From NCBI GenBank assembly GCA_029261035.1, contig JAJDCD010000025.1, positions 248,001 through 312,000 of the forward strand: DNA of 64,000 bases. The letters run 5' to 3'. The DNA is from Candidatus Omnitrophota bacterium. Lineage in GTDB: Bacteria > Omnitrophota > Omnitrophia > Omnitrophales > JACROU01. The stretch's first letter is position 1. Each line of letters begins with the position of its first letter. Position numbers and translations under genes: made by a program. The notes under the pieces are model-generated. The model saw only the letters and a list, made by a program, of their open reading frames with translations. It ran no database searches and was not told the origin of the DNA. Of the stretch, positions 9,038 through 18,787 are shown piece by piece.

Positions 9038-10173
9038 GATTTCGACCCCTTTATATTCATTTGATCATATAATTTTAAAATCTTATCAACCATTTGACTC
9101 TCTGAAAAAAAATCTTTTACTCTTTGATATCCACGCAGACCCATCTCAGTCCCTTTAGGGGCATCACCTCCTATTTGGGTGATGGCTTTACACAAAGAGG
9201 AAACATCGTTAGGAGGAATCAAGAGACCCGTTTCTTTGTCTGCAACTAATTCGCAAACACCTCCCACATCCGTAGCAACAACGGGCTTTTTTAAAGCCAT
9301 TGCCTCTAGTATCGTAATTGGAAGACCCTCTAACTTTGACGGTAAAACAAAACAATTAAAAGAGTTCATCAGATCATAAATATCAGATCGATGCCCTGTA
9401 AAGAAAATGCAAGAATTTAGATTTAACTGCGAAACCAAATCTCTTAACTCTTTTTCATAAGCTCCATTTTCTTCAAGATCTTTTCCTACAATAATAAACC
9501 GGTAATCTTTATTCTGCTTTATCAACTGACTCGCTGCCAGTATAAATTCTTTCTGCCCTTTAATGGGACATAAGCGCCCAACAGTTCCAATCACCTTACA
9601 ATCCACCTCAATGCCAAACTCCTCTAACACTGCTTCTCTAGATCTTAGAAACTGACATTTGTTCAAATCAATTCCATTATGGATCACATCAACACGATCT
9701 TTAGATATTCCCTGAACATCCAAGTCTTCACGCGTCGAATGAGAAATAGTTATGATTTTCTTGCACAAATACGCTGTTAAATTATCAAACAGACGTTGAT
9801 ATACTTGAATTAAAAAATGATCTCTAAATTTATTGGGTATATGTATATGAGCTATAATTGGCACCCCCGCAAGCGTTGCTCCCAACCTTGCTTGAATGTT
9901 AGCCGAAACCATAGCGTGCGTATGTACTAAATCAATGTTCTCTTTCTTAAGCAAAGAAGAAAACTTGAATGCGTTACTAAAATGGTATGTCTTTTTAAAG
10001 GGAATGTAATAAACAGGAATTCCTTCTTTTAATAAGATTTGAGTAAAATCCCCATCATAAGGGGATACAACAACAATCTCATCTCCTCTTTTTATTGAAG
10101 CATCGATAATTTGCTTACAAACCTTTTGACCTCCAGAAACATCTCCACCAACAATCAAATGAGCTATCTTCAT
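9034..10173 (-). CDS. Glycosyltransferase family 4
   Basis: 379 residues. The N-terminus MKIAHLIVGGDVSGGQKVCK is the acceptor domain of GT4; the donor domain starts at GTVGRLCPIKGQKEF and holds the E-x7-E motif in PSKLEGLPITILEAMA. The DVIHNGID stretch between the domains is also typical of the family. It overlaps the epimerase gene by four bases and lies four bases after the methyltransferase gene, showing translational coupling. The donor sugar is unknown. Confidence 0.91.
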   Translation of the reverse strand: MKIAHLIVGGDVSGGQKVCKQIIDASIKRGDEIVVVSPYDGDFTQILLKEGIPVYYIPFKKTYHFSNAFKFSSLLKKENIDLVHTHAMVSANIQARLGATLAGVPIIAHIHIPNKFRDHFLIQVYQRLFDNLTAYLCKKIITISHSTREDLDVQGISKDRVDVIHNGIDLNKCQFLRSREAVLEEFGIEVDCKVIGTVGRLCPIKGQKEFILAASQLIKQNKDYRFIIVGKDLEENGAYEKELRDLVSQLNLNSCIFFTGHRSDIYDLMNSFNCFVLPSKLEGLPITILEAMALKKPVVATDVGGVCELVADKETGLLIPPNDVSSLCKAITQIGGDAPKGTEMGLRGYQRVKDFFSESQMVDKILKLYDQMNIKGSKS

Positions 10174-10177
10174 TAAA

Positions 10178-10939
10178 TCAATTCACCTTTTTGGGTTTCT
10201 TACAAATCCCAATAATATAATCCGCACGTTTAAAATCATTTTCCAAAAAACTAAAATCAGAAATATCCATATCACTAAAAGGGGTTGTTCCTACCGCTTT
10301 TACAACTGGGTTCGTCCACTTTAAGAGGTTGAACTTATGTCTTAATTTAAAGAAATCCAGTTTCTGCAATATCTGGTGAAATCGACTTTGTTTTCTTTGT
10401 TGTCCAAACAAACTAATTTCAGAAAAGTAATTTTGTAATAATAACTCAAAATCTTTAGGGGACCATTCTTGAATATGATAGGGGTTTTCAGGAGATAAAG
10501 TTGTCTTAGAAACGTAAGGAGAAGAAACAATGTATACCCCTTCATCTTTCAAGACATTCACAATATTTTTTAGGTAAGGCTCTACGGATGGTAAATGTTC
10601 TATCGTTTCGAAAGAACAAGCCACATCAAACGGACCCCCCTCTATTTGTAGTTTACATGCATCTTGAGCAAAGAATTGAATATTATCTCTCTGATATCTC
10701 TTCTGCGCGTATTGTACGGCCTCCTCAGAAAGATCCACACCAACAACCTGTTCAGAGAATTGAGACAAATATTCACTCCCATACCCTACACCACAAGCAA
10801 CATCCAAAACTCTTTTTCCCTCACAGTGATTTCGGGCAAACTCATATCGTGCTAAATGAATAGAAATAATCCCTTTAGGGGTTTTGTCTGGAATGATTCT
10901 TTCGTCAAAATCCGCTTTATTCACTGAGGATATCTGCAT
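10178..10939 (-). CDS. SAM-dependent class I methyltransferase
   Basis: 253 residues with a Methyltransf_11-type Rossmann domain. Motif I is VLDVACGVGYGSEYL near residue 43, motif II ends in VGVDLS, and motif IV is VACSFETIEHLP. The rest of the protein is C-terminal and probably shapes the substrate pocket. In this operon it may methylate a sugar, for instance to cap the glycan. The start overlaps the end of the upstream GT2 gene by 23 bases. Confidence 0.85.
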   Translation of the reverse strand: MQISSVNKADFDERIIPDKTPKGIISIHLARYEFARNHCEGKRVLDVACGVGYGSEYLSQFSEQVVGVDLSEEAVQYAQKRYQRDNIQFFAQDACKLQIEGGPFDVACSFETIEHLPSVEPYLKNIVNVLKDEGVYIVSSPYVSKTTLSPENPYHIQEWSPKDFELLLQNYFSEISLFGQQRKQSRFHQILQKLDFFKLRHKFNLLKWTNPVVKAVGTTPFSDMDISDFSFLENDFKRADYIIGICKKPKKVN

Positions 10940-11927
10940 ATTTCAAACTCTCTTTGTCTTCATGAGTCGAGTTCCATCGAATCTCAATAGTTTCTAAAAT
11001 AGGGGCCTTGTTCTTAAGTAATTTTACAACAAGAACCCTAGGAAGAGAACTAATAATAAATTTCGTTAAGATGTTGATATTAAACAAGATAAATAGATTA
11101 GATTTAATAATTTTAGCTAAATAGGTTCGGCACTGCCCCAAATCATTTACCATATAATAAGCCTCAACCAAGTTCAGATTTAGATTCTCCACTGATTTTT
11201 TCACAAAAGGTAATCCAGGGTTTTGTTCTAACAAATCTAAATGCTTCAAACAAGTATTTACACGCCCTTCCGTAAACTCCTTTAAGCTCCTTCTGCTATC
11301 GTGAAATCTAAATTGAGTCAAAATCTCTGGAACAATTTTAAATTCATACTTCAAAGCCACTCTTAAATAAAAGTCCCAATCTTCCATCGCCTCCACTCTA
11401 GGATCAAAGAGTCCAAACTCATCAAAACAGGCTTTTCTTACAACAATGGTGGAGGGCCATAAAATACATTGGCGAGCCATCGCGGAGTAGTGATACCCTC
11501 TTTTCAACGCAGAATAATGGAAGTTGAGACGTTCTCCAGTCTCCTTATCTAAGGTGCTCCCCTGGTTATCAATAATCTCACTGAATGAATGGACTATCCC
11601 TATCCTACTATCCGATTCTATGAGTGCCATTTGTTTTTCTAATTTCTCAGGATACCAAAGGTCATCGGAATCCAAAAAGGCCACGTACTCTCCATCAACT
11701 TGCCTCAAAGCAATATTTCTTGCCTCAGAACTGCCTACATGACTTACTTTAATATATTGAATCTTGTCTCCATAAGCAGCCAAAACGTGTTCTGTATCAT
11801 CTGTGGAACCATCATCCACGACAACAATTTCAAAATCTTTATATGTCTGACGAAGAATACTATCGATAGAATCGCAGATAATATGCGCTCGATTAAAAGT
11901 AGGAATAATGACACTTACTTTAGCCAT
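10917..11927 (-). CDS. Glycosyltransferase family 2
   Basis: GT-A inverting transferase of 336 residues. The start MAKVSVIIPTFNR is chosen because a strong AGGAG site sits just upstream at the proper distance; a longer frame to 11963 runs further into the FkbM gene. Motifs: VVDDGSTDDT, then the metal-binding FLDSDDLWYPEKLEKQ, then MEDWDFYLRVAL (the ED-x-D acceptor-site motif). It overlaps the FkbM gene by eight bases. Confidence 0.88.
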   Translation of the reverse strand: MAKVSVIIPTFNRAHIICDSIDSILRQTYKDFEIVVVDDGSTDDTEHVLAAYGDKIQYIKVSHVGSSEARNIALRQVDGEYVAFLDSDDLWYPEKLEKQMALIESDSRIGIVHSFSEIIDNQGSTLDKETGERLNFHYSALKRGYHYSAMARQCILWPSTIVVRKACFDEFGLFDPRVEAMEDWDFYLRVALKYEFKIVPEILTQFRFHDSRRSLKEFTEGRVNTCLKHLDLLEQNPGLPFVKKSVENLNLNLVEAYYMVNDLGQCRTYLAKIIKSNLFILFNINILTKFIISSLPRVLVVKLLKNKAPILETIEIRWNSTHEDKESLKYADILSE

Positions 11928-12783
11928 GATACTCCTCTTCATGAATTGCGTAATAATCTCCATTAAAAAGTTCTAAATCTGTTTTTTTCCCTGAATCATC
12001 TAAAAAGACATACCCTTTCTTTCTTAAAAAGTTAACTGCATTTTCAACATACCCTTCCTCTTGCCACACATTAACGACTTGGCGCAACTCTATTTGGATC
12101 ATGGGTAAATAGGTATCAATGGATTTCTCAGCACCCAACAGCACATCATACTCGTACCCATCGGTATCTATTTTCATAAAATCCAGTCCATTCAACTTCT
12201 TCTTTTCCATAAATTCGTCAAAAGCAATAATCTCTGTTTTTTCAAACTTCCAAGCATAGGGATCTTCAAAAGAATACTTCCCTGTATTCACAGATGCTGT
12301 TTGAGGCTCTTCATGGTCATAAAGCAACGCCATTTCATCCTGTTTGCTGGCACGGCCTAATCCCATAGGAAGAATAGAAACATTCTCTATATGATTTAAA
12401 GCAATATTTTCCTTAATCTGATCCCTAAAGCTTTCAATGGGCTCGAAAGAATACACAGCGTCAAATAACTCACTAAGGATGAGTGAATAATGGCCAATAT
12501 TAGCCCCAACATCAATGGCTATTCTACGGGGCTTTCTTTTTGAAAGAAGATTTCGCATCGTCTTAATCAACTTCTTCTCATAACATCCAAAAACAAGGAC
12601 GTTCCATCCAATATGATTACTGGACTTCACATTAATTCTTTTAGAGGTCCCTAAAATCTTAGCTGGTTTTTCAATAATAGGTTGGCTTTCTTCACTAAAA
12701 AAAAGCCGAATCAACCTGTCTTTTCCTTTAAAATAAAAAGGGATTGCAGCAATCCATCTCGCAAACATAAGCTTTATATTCAT
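11920..12783 (-). CDS. FkbM-family methyltransferase
   Basis: 287 residues. The FkbM signature is clear: IAIDVGANIGHYSL near residue 90, YSFEPIESFRDQI after the second strand, and DFMKIDTDGYEYDVLLGAEK near 200. In polysaccharide loci FkbM enzymes O-methylate sugar hydroxyls. The N-terminal 70 residues, before the catalytic domain, are basic and unassigned. Its start overlaps the upstream glycosyltransferase stop by four bases. Confidence 0.88.
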   Translation of the reverse strand: MNIKLMFARWIAAIPFYFKGKDRLIRLFFSEESQPIIEKPAKILGTSKRINVKSSNHIGWNVLVFGCYEKKLIKTMRNLLSKRKPRRIAIDVGANIGHYSLILSELFDAVYSFEPIESFRDQIKENIALNHIENVSILPMGLGRASKQDEMALLYDHEEPQTASVNTGKYSFEDPYAWKFEKTEIIAFDEFMEKKKLNGLDFMKIDTDGYEYDVLLGAEKSIDTYLPMIQIELRQVVNVWQEEGYVENAVNFLRKKGYVFLDDSGKKTDLELFNGDYYAIHEEEYHG

Positions 12784-13901
12784 ACCAATACCTTCTCTCT
12801 AGGTTCAACTAAATTCTTATACATATTCAAATAGTCTTTCTTTAAATTATTCCAATCAAAACGTTGAAAGGCTCTATCATAATCTTGCTCCACATCGAGG
12901 CTTTCAAGAGGCATGGCTAAAACACCTTTAATCTTATCCGCTAAAGCCCCTTTAAGCGACAAATCTACCAAACTCTTCTTATCCCCCAATATCCACTCTG
13001 AATGGGGTGAACGATGCAAAACGACAGGAATTCTCGCTGCCATAGCCTCTAATATCACCAATCCAAAGCCTTCTTCTAAGGAACATAGAGTAAATAAGTC
13101 GGCACAGGAATAAACTAAATGGGCTTCATTAAAAGGTAAATGCATAAACTTATAATTCTTTCCCAACTTGCTCTCAGCCAAAGCCACAAGAGACTCATCT
13201 TCAAGATGGCCTAAAACAACTAAATAATAATCGTCTCCTAACCGACTCACTTCTTCTATTAAATAATCTACCCTTTTATGAATTTTATTAATTGCCGAAA
13301 CAGATAAAATAATTTTTTTGTTTAAAGGGATCCCGTATTTCAATTTTAAGTCATCCGTATTCTTTGTAGACAAATCAAAATTATTGAAATGAATACCAAA
13401 AGGAATCATACCTAATTTATCTTGCTCAATTCCATAATTTGTCATTTTTTCAATTTGCGCAGGAGTGAGCTGATGTAAAAAATCAACACGATGCAAAGCT
13501 GGATCCAATATACCATTTCCATTCGTCAAAATAGATTTAAATTGAAAGTCAAAACCCAGCTTCGTTCTAAAATGGTATATAAAATTAACCAGCGAATAAT
13601 CAGCAAAATGGACAATGTCATATTTGTTCTTTTTTAAATGAGATAATAAAGAAATAAAAAATGAAAGCGCCTCAAAGTAATATGGGTTTCTGCTCTTCGA
13701 ACTCTTAATCAAAGGCAATTTAGACAAAAAGCCATCTCTCTTAAAATGAGGAATCACAACTTCTTGATCATTTGATTCTCCTGCCCCCTTAAACAAAGTG
13801 ACGTCCACATCCTTCTTTATCAAATGAAATAAATCATAGATGAATCGTTCATACCCTCTATAAACATTTCCTAAACCTGTAGAAATTAATGCTATTTTCA
13901 T
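12780..13901 (-). CDS. Glycosyltransferase family 4
   Basis: 373 residues. The N-terminus LISTGLGNVYRGYERF forms the acceptor-side loop, the donor domain starts near KKIILSVSAINKIHKRVD, and the E-x7-E motif lies in CSLEEGFGLVILEAMAARIP. It is the first sugar transferase after the large Wzy/ligase gene in transcription order, 13 bases downstream of it. Confidence 0.89.
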   Translation of the reverse strand: MKIALISTGLGNVYRGYERFIYDLFHLIKKDVDVTLFKGAGESNDQEVVIPHFKRDGFLSKLPLIKSSKSRNPYYFEALSFFISLLSHLKKNKYDIVHFADYSLVNFIYHFRTKLGFDFQFKSILTNGNGILDPALHRVDFLHQLTPAQIEKMTNYGIEQDKLGMIPFGIHFNNFDLSTKNTDDLKLKYGIPLNKKIILSVSAINKIHKRVDYLIEEVSRLGDDYYLVVLGHLEDESLVALAESKLGKNYKFMHLPFNEAHLVYSCADLFTLCSLEEGFGLVILEAMAARIPVVLHRSPHSEWILGDKKSLVDLSLKGALADKIKGVLAMPLESLDVEQDYDRAFQRFDWNNLKKDYLNMYKNLVEPREKVLV

Positions 13902-13914
13902 TCTCTATATACCT

Positions 13915-16098
13915 TTATAAGCTCACAGGGCTTTGATTTAAACGTTCTGAAAAATAACGCCTCACCCTATCCTTAACATGTTCATGATACTGCCCCTCAG
14001 GAGCAAGCGTTTCTAAATATTTTTGACTCACAGATGGATTATAGTAAAGATAAACAGAAATCACATCCTCGGTATAGTTCGCATCCGATTGAATCGCTTT
14101 TTTGAAAAGATTAAACGCAATACTCTCCTGACCTAATTGCATTTCATTTTTTGCTAGCTGAAATGTGTAATAGGGATTATATGATTCTAAATTATGTGCT
14201 TTTTCCAAATAATAGTGTGCTTCTTGATGCTGTTGCCTCAGCTCATACAGCCACCCCAGGGAGTACCATGAAGGGGCTGGCATTGGAGATAGTTGAATCG
14301 CTTCAATTAAGGATTTCTCAGCTCTCTGATAGAGCTCTATTTGTTCTGGGGAATCCACACCTTCTAGCTTTCCTAAATAAATCTCGTTTAAGCCCAAGCT
14401 ATAATGGATTCTAGATTGCTTTTTGTCCCATGCATTCGCTTTAAGAAATCCCTGATAACTCTTAGTTAATTGGGTGTATTGATCTTCTTTTACTACAGAT
14501 GCCTCTTTTAGTAAATCTCTTGCTTTAAAATAAATATGATCAGCCAAAAACTGCTTAGATAAAATAGGTAGAAAAATTAACATTAAGAGAAGAAACAAGA
14601 TCGAAGATCTTACTTTATTTGTCGGTTTTGTATCTTGAATATAGACATCCCCAAGGGACAGTATGCTCACCAATGCTCCAGCCAAAGATGAAGCTAAAAA
14701 CATATTAAAGGGAAAATTTGTGGGGTAATCCACCAAACTATGCACTGTCATCGCAATAAGGGCACTAAACAATCCCAAAGATAACCAAGAATAAGTTTTT
14801 TTAGAATAAGAAAACCACCAAGAAATAAATCGAAAGGTGAGAACTAAAACAAATAAAACTAAAATAGCAGACCCTACAATTCCTAGCTCTGCTAAGGCCT
14901 GAATATAATCATTCTCCGTATTATAAGAACGTATCTGTATATGATCTCCTATTTGAGGCATAGACTTATAAAATGGGATCATAACTCTAAAAGCACCTGC
15001 CCCCACCCCTACGATAGGAAAATCGAAAAACATTGTAAGGGCATCCTGCCAATTACGCAGTCGAGAATAAACAGAAAATTCTAAAAGAAAATCCGAATTA
15101 AAACTAAATTTCTGAAGTAATGGCGTCACATTCACTAAAGCAACAACAAAAAGAAGAGCAACACCCGTTAGGGCACCAAGAACCAACAACGATCTTTTTT
15201 TCAGAATAAGAAAGAATGAAAAAACAAACAAAGAAACAAAAAAAGCCAAAATCCCTCCCCTGGATGCTGTAAAAAAAAGAGTATATAGCTGAACCACCAA
15301 AATACTGCTATAAAGAAATACGGAAGTACTAGAGCCTGAAAAAAAGCCTAAAAACTTCTCTTTCAGACTTCCTAACTGCATAAATTTTGATTTATCTAAA
15401 GTTAAAAAAATCAGGGAAAGAGTAATGGGTGTAGTCATTGCTAAAATATTTGCGAAGTGATTTCTATTCACATAAGGGGTTAAGGGAATGGAGTTACTAA
15501 AGGAGTATATGCCATAAATTTTAGTCGAATCAATCTGGTAATAAAAAAGCCCTAAAAAACACATTCCAAAACTTAAAAATACAACAAACTGACAAAAGCG
15601 ACGAAGACTTTGCTTACTTTGAAAAAAGTTTAATACAAAGAAAAATATCCCCGTATACATCAATAGCTTCAATAAGGCAACTCTAGAAAAATAATTATAG
15701 AATGTCAAAGGGTACAGCTTATGCTCATCCTCCTCAAACAAAGAAGTGTATTCCAAAAAAGTATTGCGTTCAGGGGAAATCATTTCTAAAAACTCGCTCG
15801 TCACAGGAAGCCACTGAAGAAAAAGATATCCAACCCAGGTAACGAGGATCCAGAAAAATGGGTTTTTCCAAAGGCATTTTTCAATGGCCGTTTGGGAGAA
15901 AGGGCAAAAAAGCAAAAAACAAAATAAAGCAACGGTCCATAACTCAAGGACTGTATATCCCAAAGTCATACCAGAACCAAATAAAAGCAACCCTACAATC
16001 AAGGAAGTATAATAAAAAAGTTCTAGACATCCCTTATAAGAAAACAAACCTGGAAATGAAATATTTATTTTTTTCTTCTCTAATGAAAATAAATTCAT
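13915..16098 (-). CDS. O-antigen ligase/polymerase with C-terminal TPR domain
   Basis: 727 residues. About residues 20-480 are membrane helices with the Wzy_C periplasmic loop: PYVNRNHFANILAM, then NWQDALTMFFDFPIVGVGAGAFR and NTENDYIQALAELGIVG. Residues 520-700 are soluble and contain TPR helices (SYQGFLKANAWDKKQSRIHY, APSWYSLGWLYELRQ). The TPR part probably lies in the periplasm, where it could hold a partner of the export machinery; that is inference. It sits between the PHP phosphatase gene and the transferases, the place a Wzy polymerase usually takes. Confidence 0.9.
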   Translation of the reverse strand: MNLFSLEKKKINISFPGLFSYKGCLELFYYTSLIVGLLLFGSGMTLGYTVLELWTVALFCFLLFCPFSQTAIEKCLWKNPFFWILVTWVGYLFLQWLPVTSEFLEMISPERNTFLEYTSLFEEDEHKLYPLTFYNYFSRVALLKLLMYTGIFFFVLNFFQSKQSLRRFCQFVVFLSFGMCFLGLFYYQIDSTKIYGIYSFSNSIPLTPYVNRNHFANILAMTTPITLSLIFLTLDKSKFMQLGSLKEKFLGFFSGSSTSVFLYSSILVVQLYTLFFTASRGGILAFFVSLFVFSFFLILKKRSLLVLGALTGVALLFVVALVNVTPLLQKFSFNSDFLLEFSVYSRLRNWQDALTMFFDFPIVGVGAGAFRVMIPFYKSMPQIGDHIQIRSYNTENDYIQALAELGIVGSAILVLFVLVLTFRFISWWFSYSKKTYSWLSLGLFSALIAMTVHSLVDYPTNFPFNMFLASSLAGALVSILSLGDVYIQDTKPTNKVRSSILFLLLMLIFLPILSKQFLADHIYFKARDLLKEASVVKEDQYTQLTKSYQGFLKANAWDKKQSRIHYSLGLNEIYLGKLEGVDSPEQIELYQRAEKSLIEAIQLSPMPAPSWYSLGWLYELRQQHQEAHYYLEKAHNLESYNPYYTFQLAKNEMQLGQESIAFNLFKKAIQSDANYTEDVISVYLYYNPSVSQKYLETLAPEGQYHEHVKDRVRRYFSERLNQSPVSL

Positions 16099-16106
16099 TT
16101 TACTCT

Positions 16107-16826
16107 CTATAAAAGTCCTTTTATCGCTCGGTCTGGATTAGTTTCAAATATTTCTTTCGCCTTCTCTTCCCCAACAAGAGATGTGACTTTTTTATAAGCT
16201 TCTGACAATACAGGAGGTCTCGCTTTTATAGAATGAGTGTCTGAAGCAATAAAATGAATTAAATCTCTATCTAAAAGCTCTAAAGATGCCTCTTCTGCTT
16301 TTTTTCCAAAACGTCCTGTAATACTCATAGCGGTAACCTGACACATCGCTCCCTGGTCCACAAACGACTCAAACTCATCCAAATGGTTCTGTAAATAGGT
16401 GTTTCGTTCAGGGTGCACAATAATAGGAATAAATCGTTTAAGCGTTAATTGAAATATAAGGTTTTTTACATTGGGAGGGATTGTAGTATGAGGAAACTCC
16501 AACAAAAAATAATGCCCATTAGAATTCAGTGTTAATGAAATATCCTTTTCCAAAAGTTCTGGTATATCAGGTCTACTATGCACTTCTGCTCCAGCAACAA
16601 CAGAAAGTCCAATTGCACGTTCTTTAAGCTTTTCATTTAGAAACTTGATTTCTGCTGTAATATCCTGTCCCTCATGGCCATAAACACCATTAAAAGCATG
16701 TGGAGTAGCCACAATCGTACGAACTCCATCTTTCCATGCTAGATCGCACATCTCAAAGCATTCTTCCCAAGAAGTAGCCCCATCATCGATTTCAGGAATA
16801 ATATGCGAATGAATGTCTATAACCAT
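16107..16826 (-). CDS. CpsB/YwqE-type PHP protein-tyrosine phosphatase
   Basis: 239 residues with all PHP-domain metal motifs in order: DIHSHIIPEIDDG at the N-terminus, ATPH near 41, AGAEVHSRPD, IVHPERN and ASDTHS. This family, best known from Gram-positive capsule loci (CpsB, YwqE), dephosphorylates the tyrosine cluster of the partner BY-kinase. The kinase is encoded immediately upstream, so the two probably form the phospho-switch that sets chain length and export. A taAGGA site seven bases ahead supports the ATG. Confidence 0.91.
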   Translation of the reverse strand: MVIDIHSHIIPEIDDGATSWEECFEMCDLAWKDGVRTIVATPHAFNGVYGHEGQDITAEIKFLNEKLKERAIGLSVVAGAEVHSRPDIPELLEKDISLTLNSNGHYFLLEFPHTTIPPNVKNLIFQLTLKRFIPIIVHPERNTYLQNHLDEFESFVDQGAMCQVTAMSITGRFGKKAEEASLELLDRDLIHFIASDTHSIKARPPVLSEAYKKVTSLVGEEKAKEIFETNPDRAIKGLL

Positions 16827-16887
16827 AACAAATCCTTAAGGAGTAAAAATAGGTTTCAAGAAATAACAAACTGATATGAGAGAATTT

Positions 16888-18780
16888 CTATTTCGAGGCA
16901 ACGACTTTTGATTCATCTTTTTGAGATGAATCTGATGAATGCTCCGCCGCGTATCCACCATACTGATATGAATAAGTAGAATACTTATATTTCTCTTGTT
17001 CGAAGTTCATATCATTTAAAACAACCCCTAAAATATGGGCTTTAACATCTAAGAATTTTTCCTTACCTTTTAACAAATGATCTTTTTGAGTCTTGTTATA
17101 ACGTGTTATCAAAATAGTTCCATCTAAATACGTCGATAACACAACAGGATCTGTTACTGCCAAAAACGGAGGTGAGTCAAAGATAACATAATCGTACTCT
17201 GCTTTTAATTTGTCTATCAGCTCTATCATCCTCTTAGATCCGATTAATTCTGCAGGCATAGGAGGTATCGGGCCACAAAACATAACGGAAAGATTATCTA
17301 TAGAAGGCTTGTACACAAACTCAGAGATATCTTGATCAGGGTCTGCCGTCAAAGCATTACTTAAACCTTGAATATTAGCTTGCTTAAATACTTTATGGAG
17401 GCGAGGCCTTCTCATATCCGCATCTATAATAATTACTTTAGCTCCACTTTGAGCAATCGTCACAGCCAAATTACTCGCAACCAACGTTTTACCTTCTTGT
17501 GGGTTTAAACTTGTTACTCCCAACGCCCTCAAAGGTTTATCTGGAGAAGAAAAAAGCAATGCCGTTCTAATCGCACGAAACGACTCCGAAACACTCGACA
17601 GTTTATTTTCATTAACAATAAGCTCTGTCCCCTTGCCCATTTTTGAATGTGCGATCACACCTAAAACCGGGATTCCAGAAATCTTCTCGATATCTTCTGT
17701 GGACTTAATCGTATTATCTAAATTTTCAAAAAATAAGGCTAATCCACCTCCACCAAAAAGCCCTACAAAAATACTTAGAAAAATATTCAGAAAAATCCTT
17801 GGCGATACAGGGGTTGTAGGGACTTCGGCTACATCAACAACAATCACATTAGCATCTTCCATACCCTCTGAAGCTACAGTCTCGTTCAAGCGAGAAAGCA
17901 TTGTTTCATAAATCTTACGATTGCTTTCCACTTCCCTTTTAAACTGATTAAATTGTATAGCAATTCTCCCCATTTCAATATTATTCCCGAGCTGTGAATT
18001 CAATTCATCCTCTAATCCAGAAATTTGAGAGGCAACCCGGATTACTTTTGGATGCTTTGGAAGATATTTTTTGTTCAGTGCTGAAAATTCTGTTTTCAAC
18101 TTTGCCAATTCTAGCTGTAATTCATTCACAAAACTCTCTGAGGTTTCCAACGATGCAAAGTCGACTCCCTGGTTTGCTTCTTTAAATTCTTGCAATTGAC
18201 TTTCGGATTTAGAAAGTTTTTTCTGCGTTTCTTTTATCTTTAATTCAAGCCACCCTGTTGCCTGGCGAGTCATAGATAGTTTGTTCTCCAAGTTTTGTTC
18301 TACATAAAATCGAACAAGAGCATTTGCAATATCAGTGGCTTGTTGAGGGCTCTGAGAAAAGGCTTTTACGTCAACTAACCTAGATTGCTTTACCGGCTCT
18401 ACATCTATCTGGTTAAGAAAAGCAGCTGTTGGGTCTTTAGCTCCCGATAACTGATTAGATAAATTAAGATGATTAATCACCTTTTTAGCAATCGTCCTGC
18501 TTTTTAAAATTTTATGTTGTGTTTTGTAATAATCAGAGCCTGCTGTATCAACGGAGAACACATCTTGAAAGGAAAGAATATTCTTACTTCCTTTCTCTAT
18601 CAAAACTTTTGTGCTTGCCTGATAAATTTTAGGCTGAGTTAATGAGTAAAAAAAGGTGGACGTTACCACAACAAGAAAAAAAGTGATTAATATTCTTTTC
18701 CGTTTAACTAGTATATGCCAATAGTCCCCAAGTGAAAGTTGTGGCTGTAAGCTAGATAATGTATTTTGAGATTCAATCAT
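16888..18780 (-). CDS. Polysaccharide co-polymerase and tyrosine autokinase (Wzc/CpsCD-like)
   Basis: About 630 residues from the ATG at 18780, chosen because it follows the upstream stop by seven bases; an open frame to 18849 would overlap that gene. N-terminal Wzz domain: a membrane helix near 30-50, a long periplasmic coiled-coil stretch (about 170-290), PxxP at VPTTPVSPRIFLN before the second helix. C-terminal BY-kinase: Walker A in LNPQEGKTLVASN, Walker A' VIIIDADMRRPRLH, Walker B YVIFDSPPF. The tail has a cluster of tyrosines (KYKYSTYSYQYGGY), the expected autophosphorylation site and the likely substrate of the neighbouring PHP phosphatase. Confidence 0.93.
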   Translation of the reverse strand: MIESQNTLSSLQPQLSLGDYWHILVKRKRILITFFLVVVTSTFFYSLTQPKIYQASTKVLIEKGSKNILSFQDVFSVDTAGSDYYKTQHKILKSRTIAKKVINHLNLSNQLSGAKDPTAAFLNQIDVEPVKQSRLVDVKAFSQSPQQATDIANALVRFYVEQNLENKLSMTRQATGWLELKIKETQKKLSKSESQLQEFKEANQGVDFASLETSESFVNELQLELAKLKTEFSALNKKYLPKHPKVIRVASQISGLEDELNSQLGNNIEMGRIAIQFNQFKREVESNRKIYETMLSRLNETVASEGMEDANVIVVDVAEVPTTPVSPRIFLNIFLSIFVGLFGGGGLALFFENLDNTIKSTEDIEKISGIPVLGVIAHSKMGKGTELIVNENKLSSVSESFRAIRTALLFSSPDKPLRALGVTSLNPQEGKTLVASNLAVTIAQSGAKVIIIDADMRRPRLHKVFKQANIQGLSNALTADPDQDISEFVYKPSIDNLSVMFCGPIPPMPAELIGSKRMIELIDKLKAEYDYVIFDSPPFLAVTDPVVLSTYLDGTILITRYNKTQKDHLLKGKEKFLDVKAHILGVVLNDMNFEQEKYKYSTYSYQYGGYAAEHSSDSSQKDESKVVASK

Positions 18781-18787
18781 AATCGTT

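Noticed and set aside
18700-18780. S-L-G near the N-terminus of the tyrosine kinase
   Set aside because: A single copy without Ala/Gly at the right place; no link to the giant protein.
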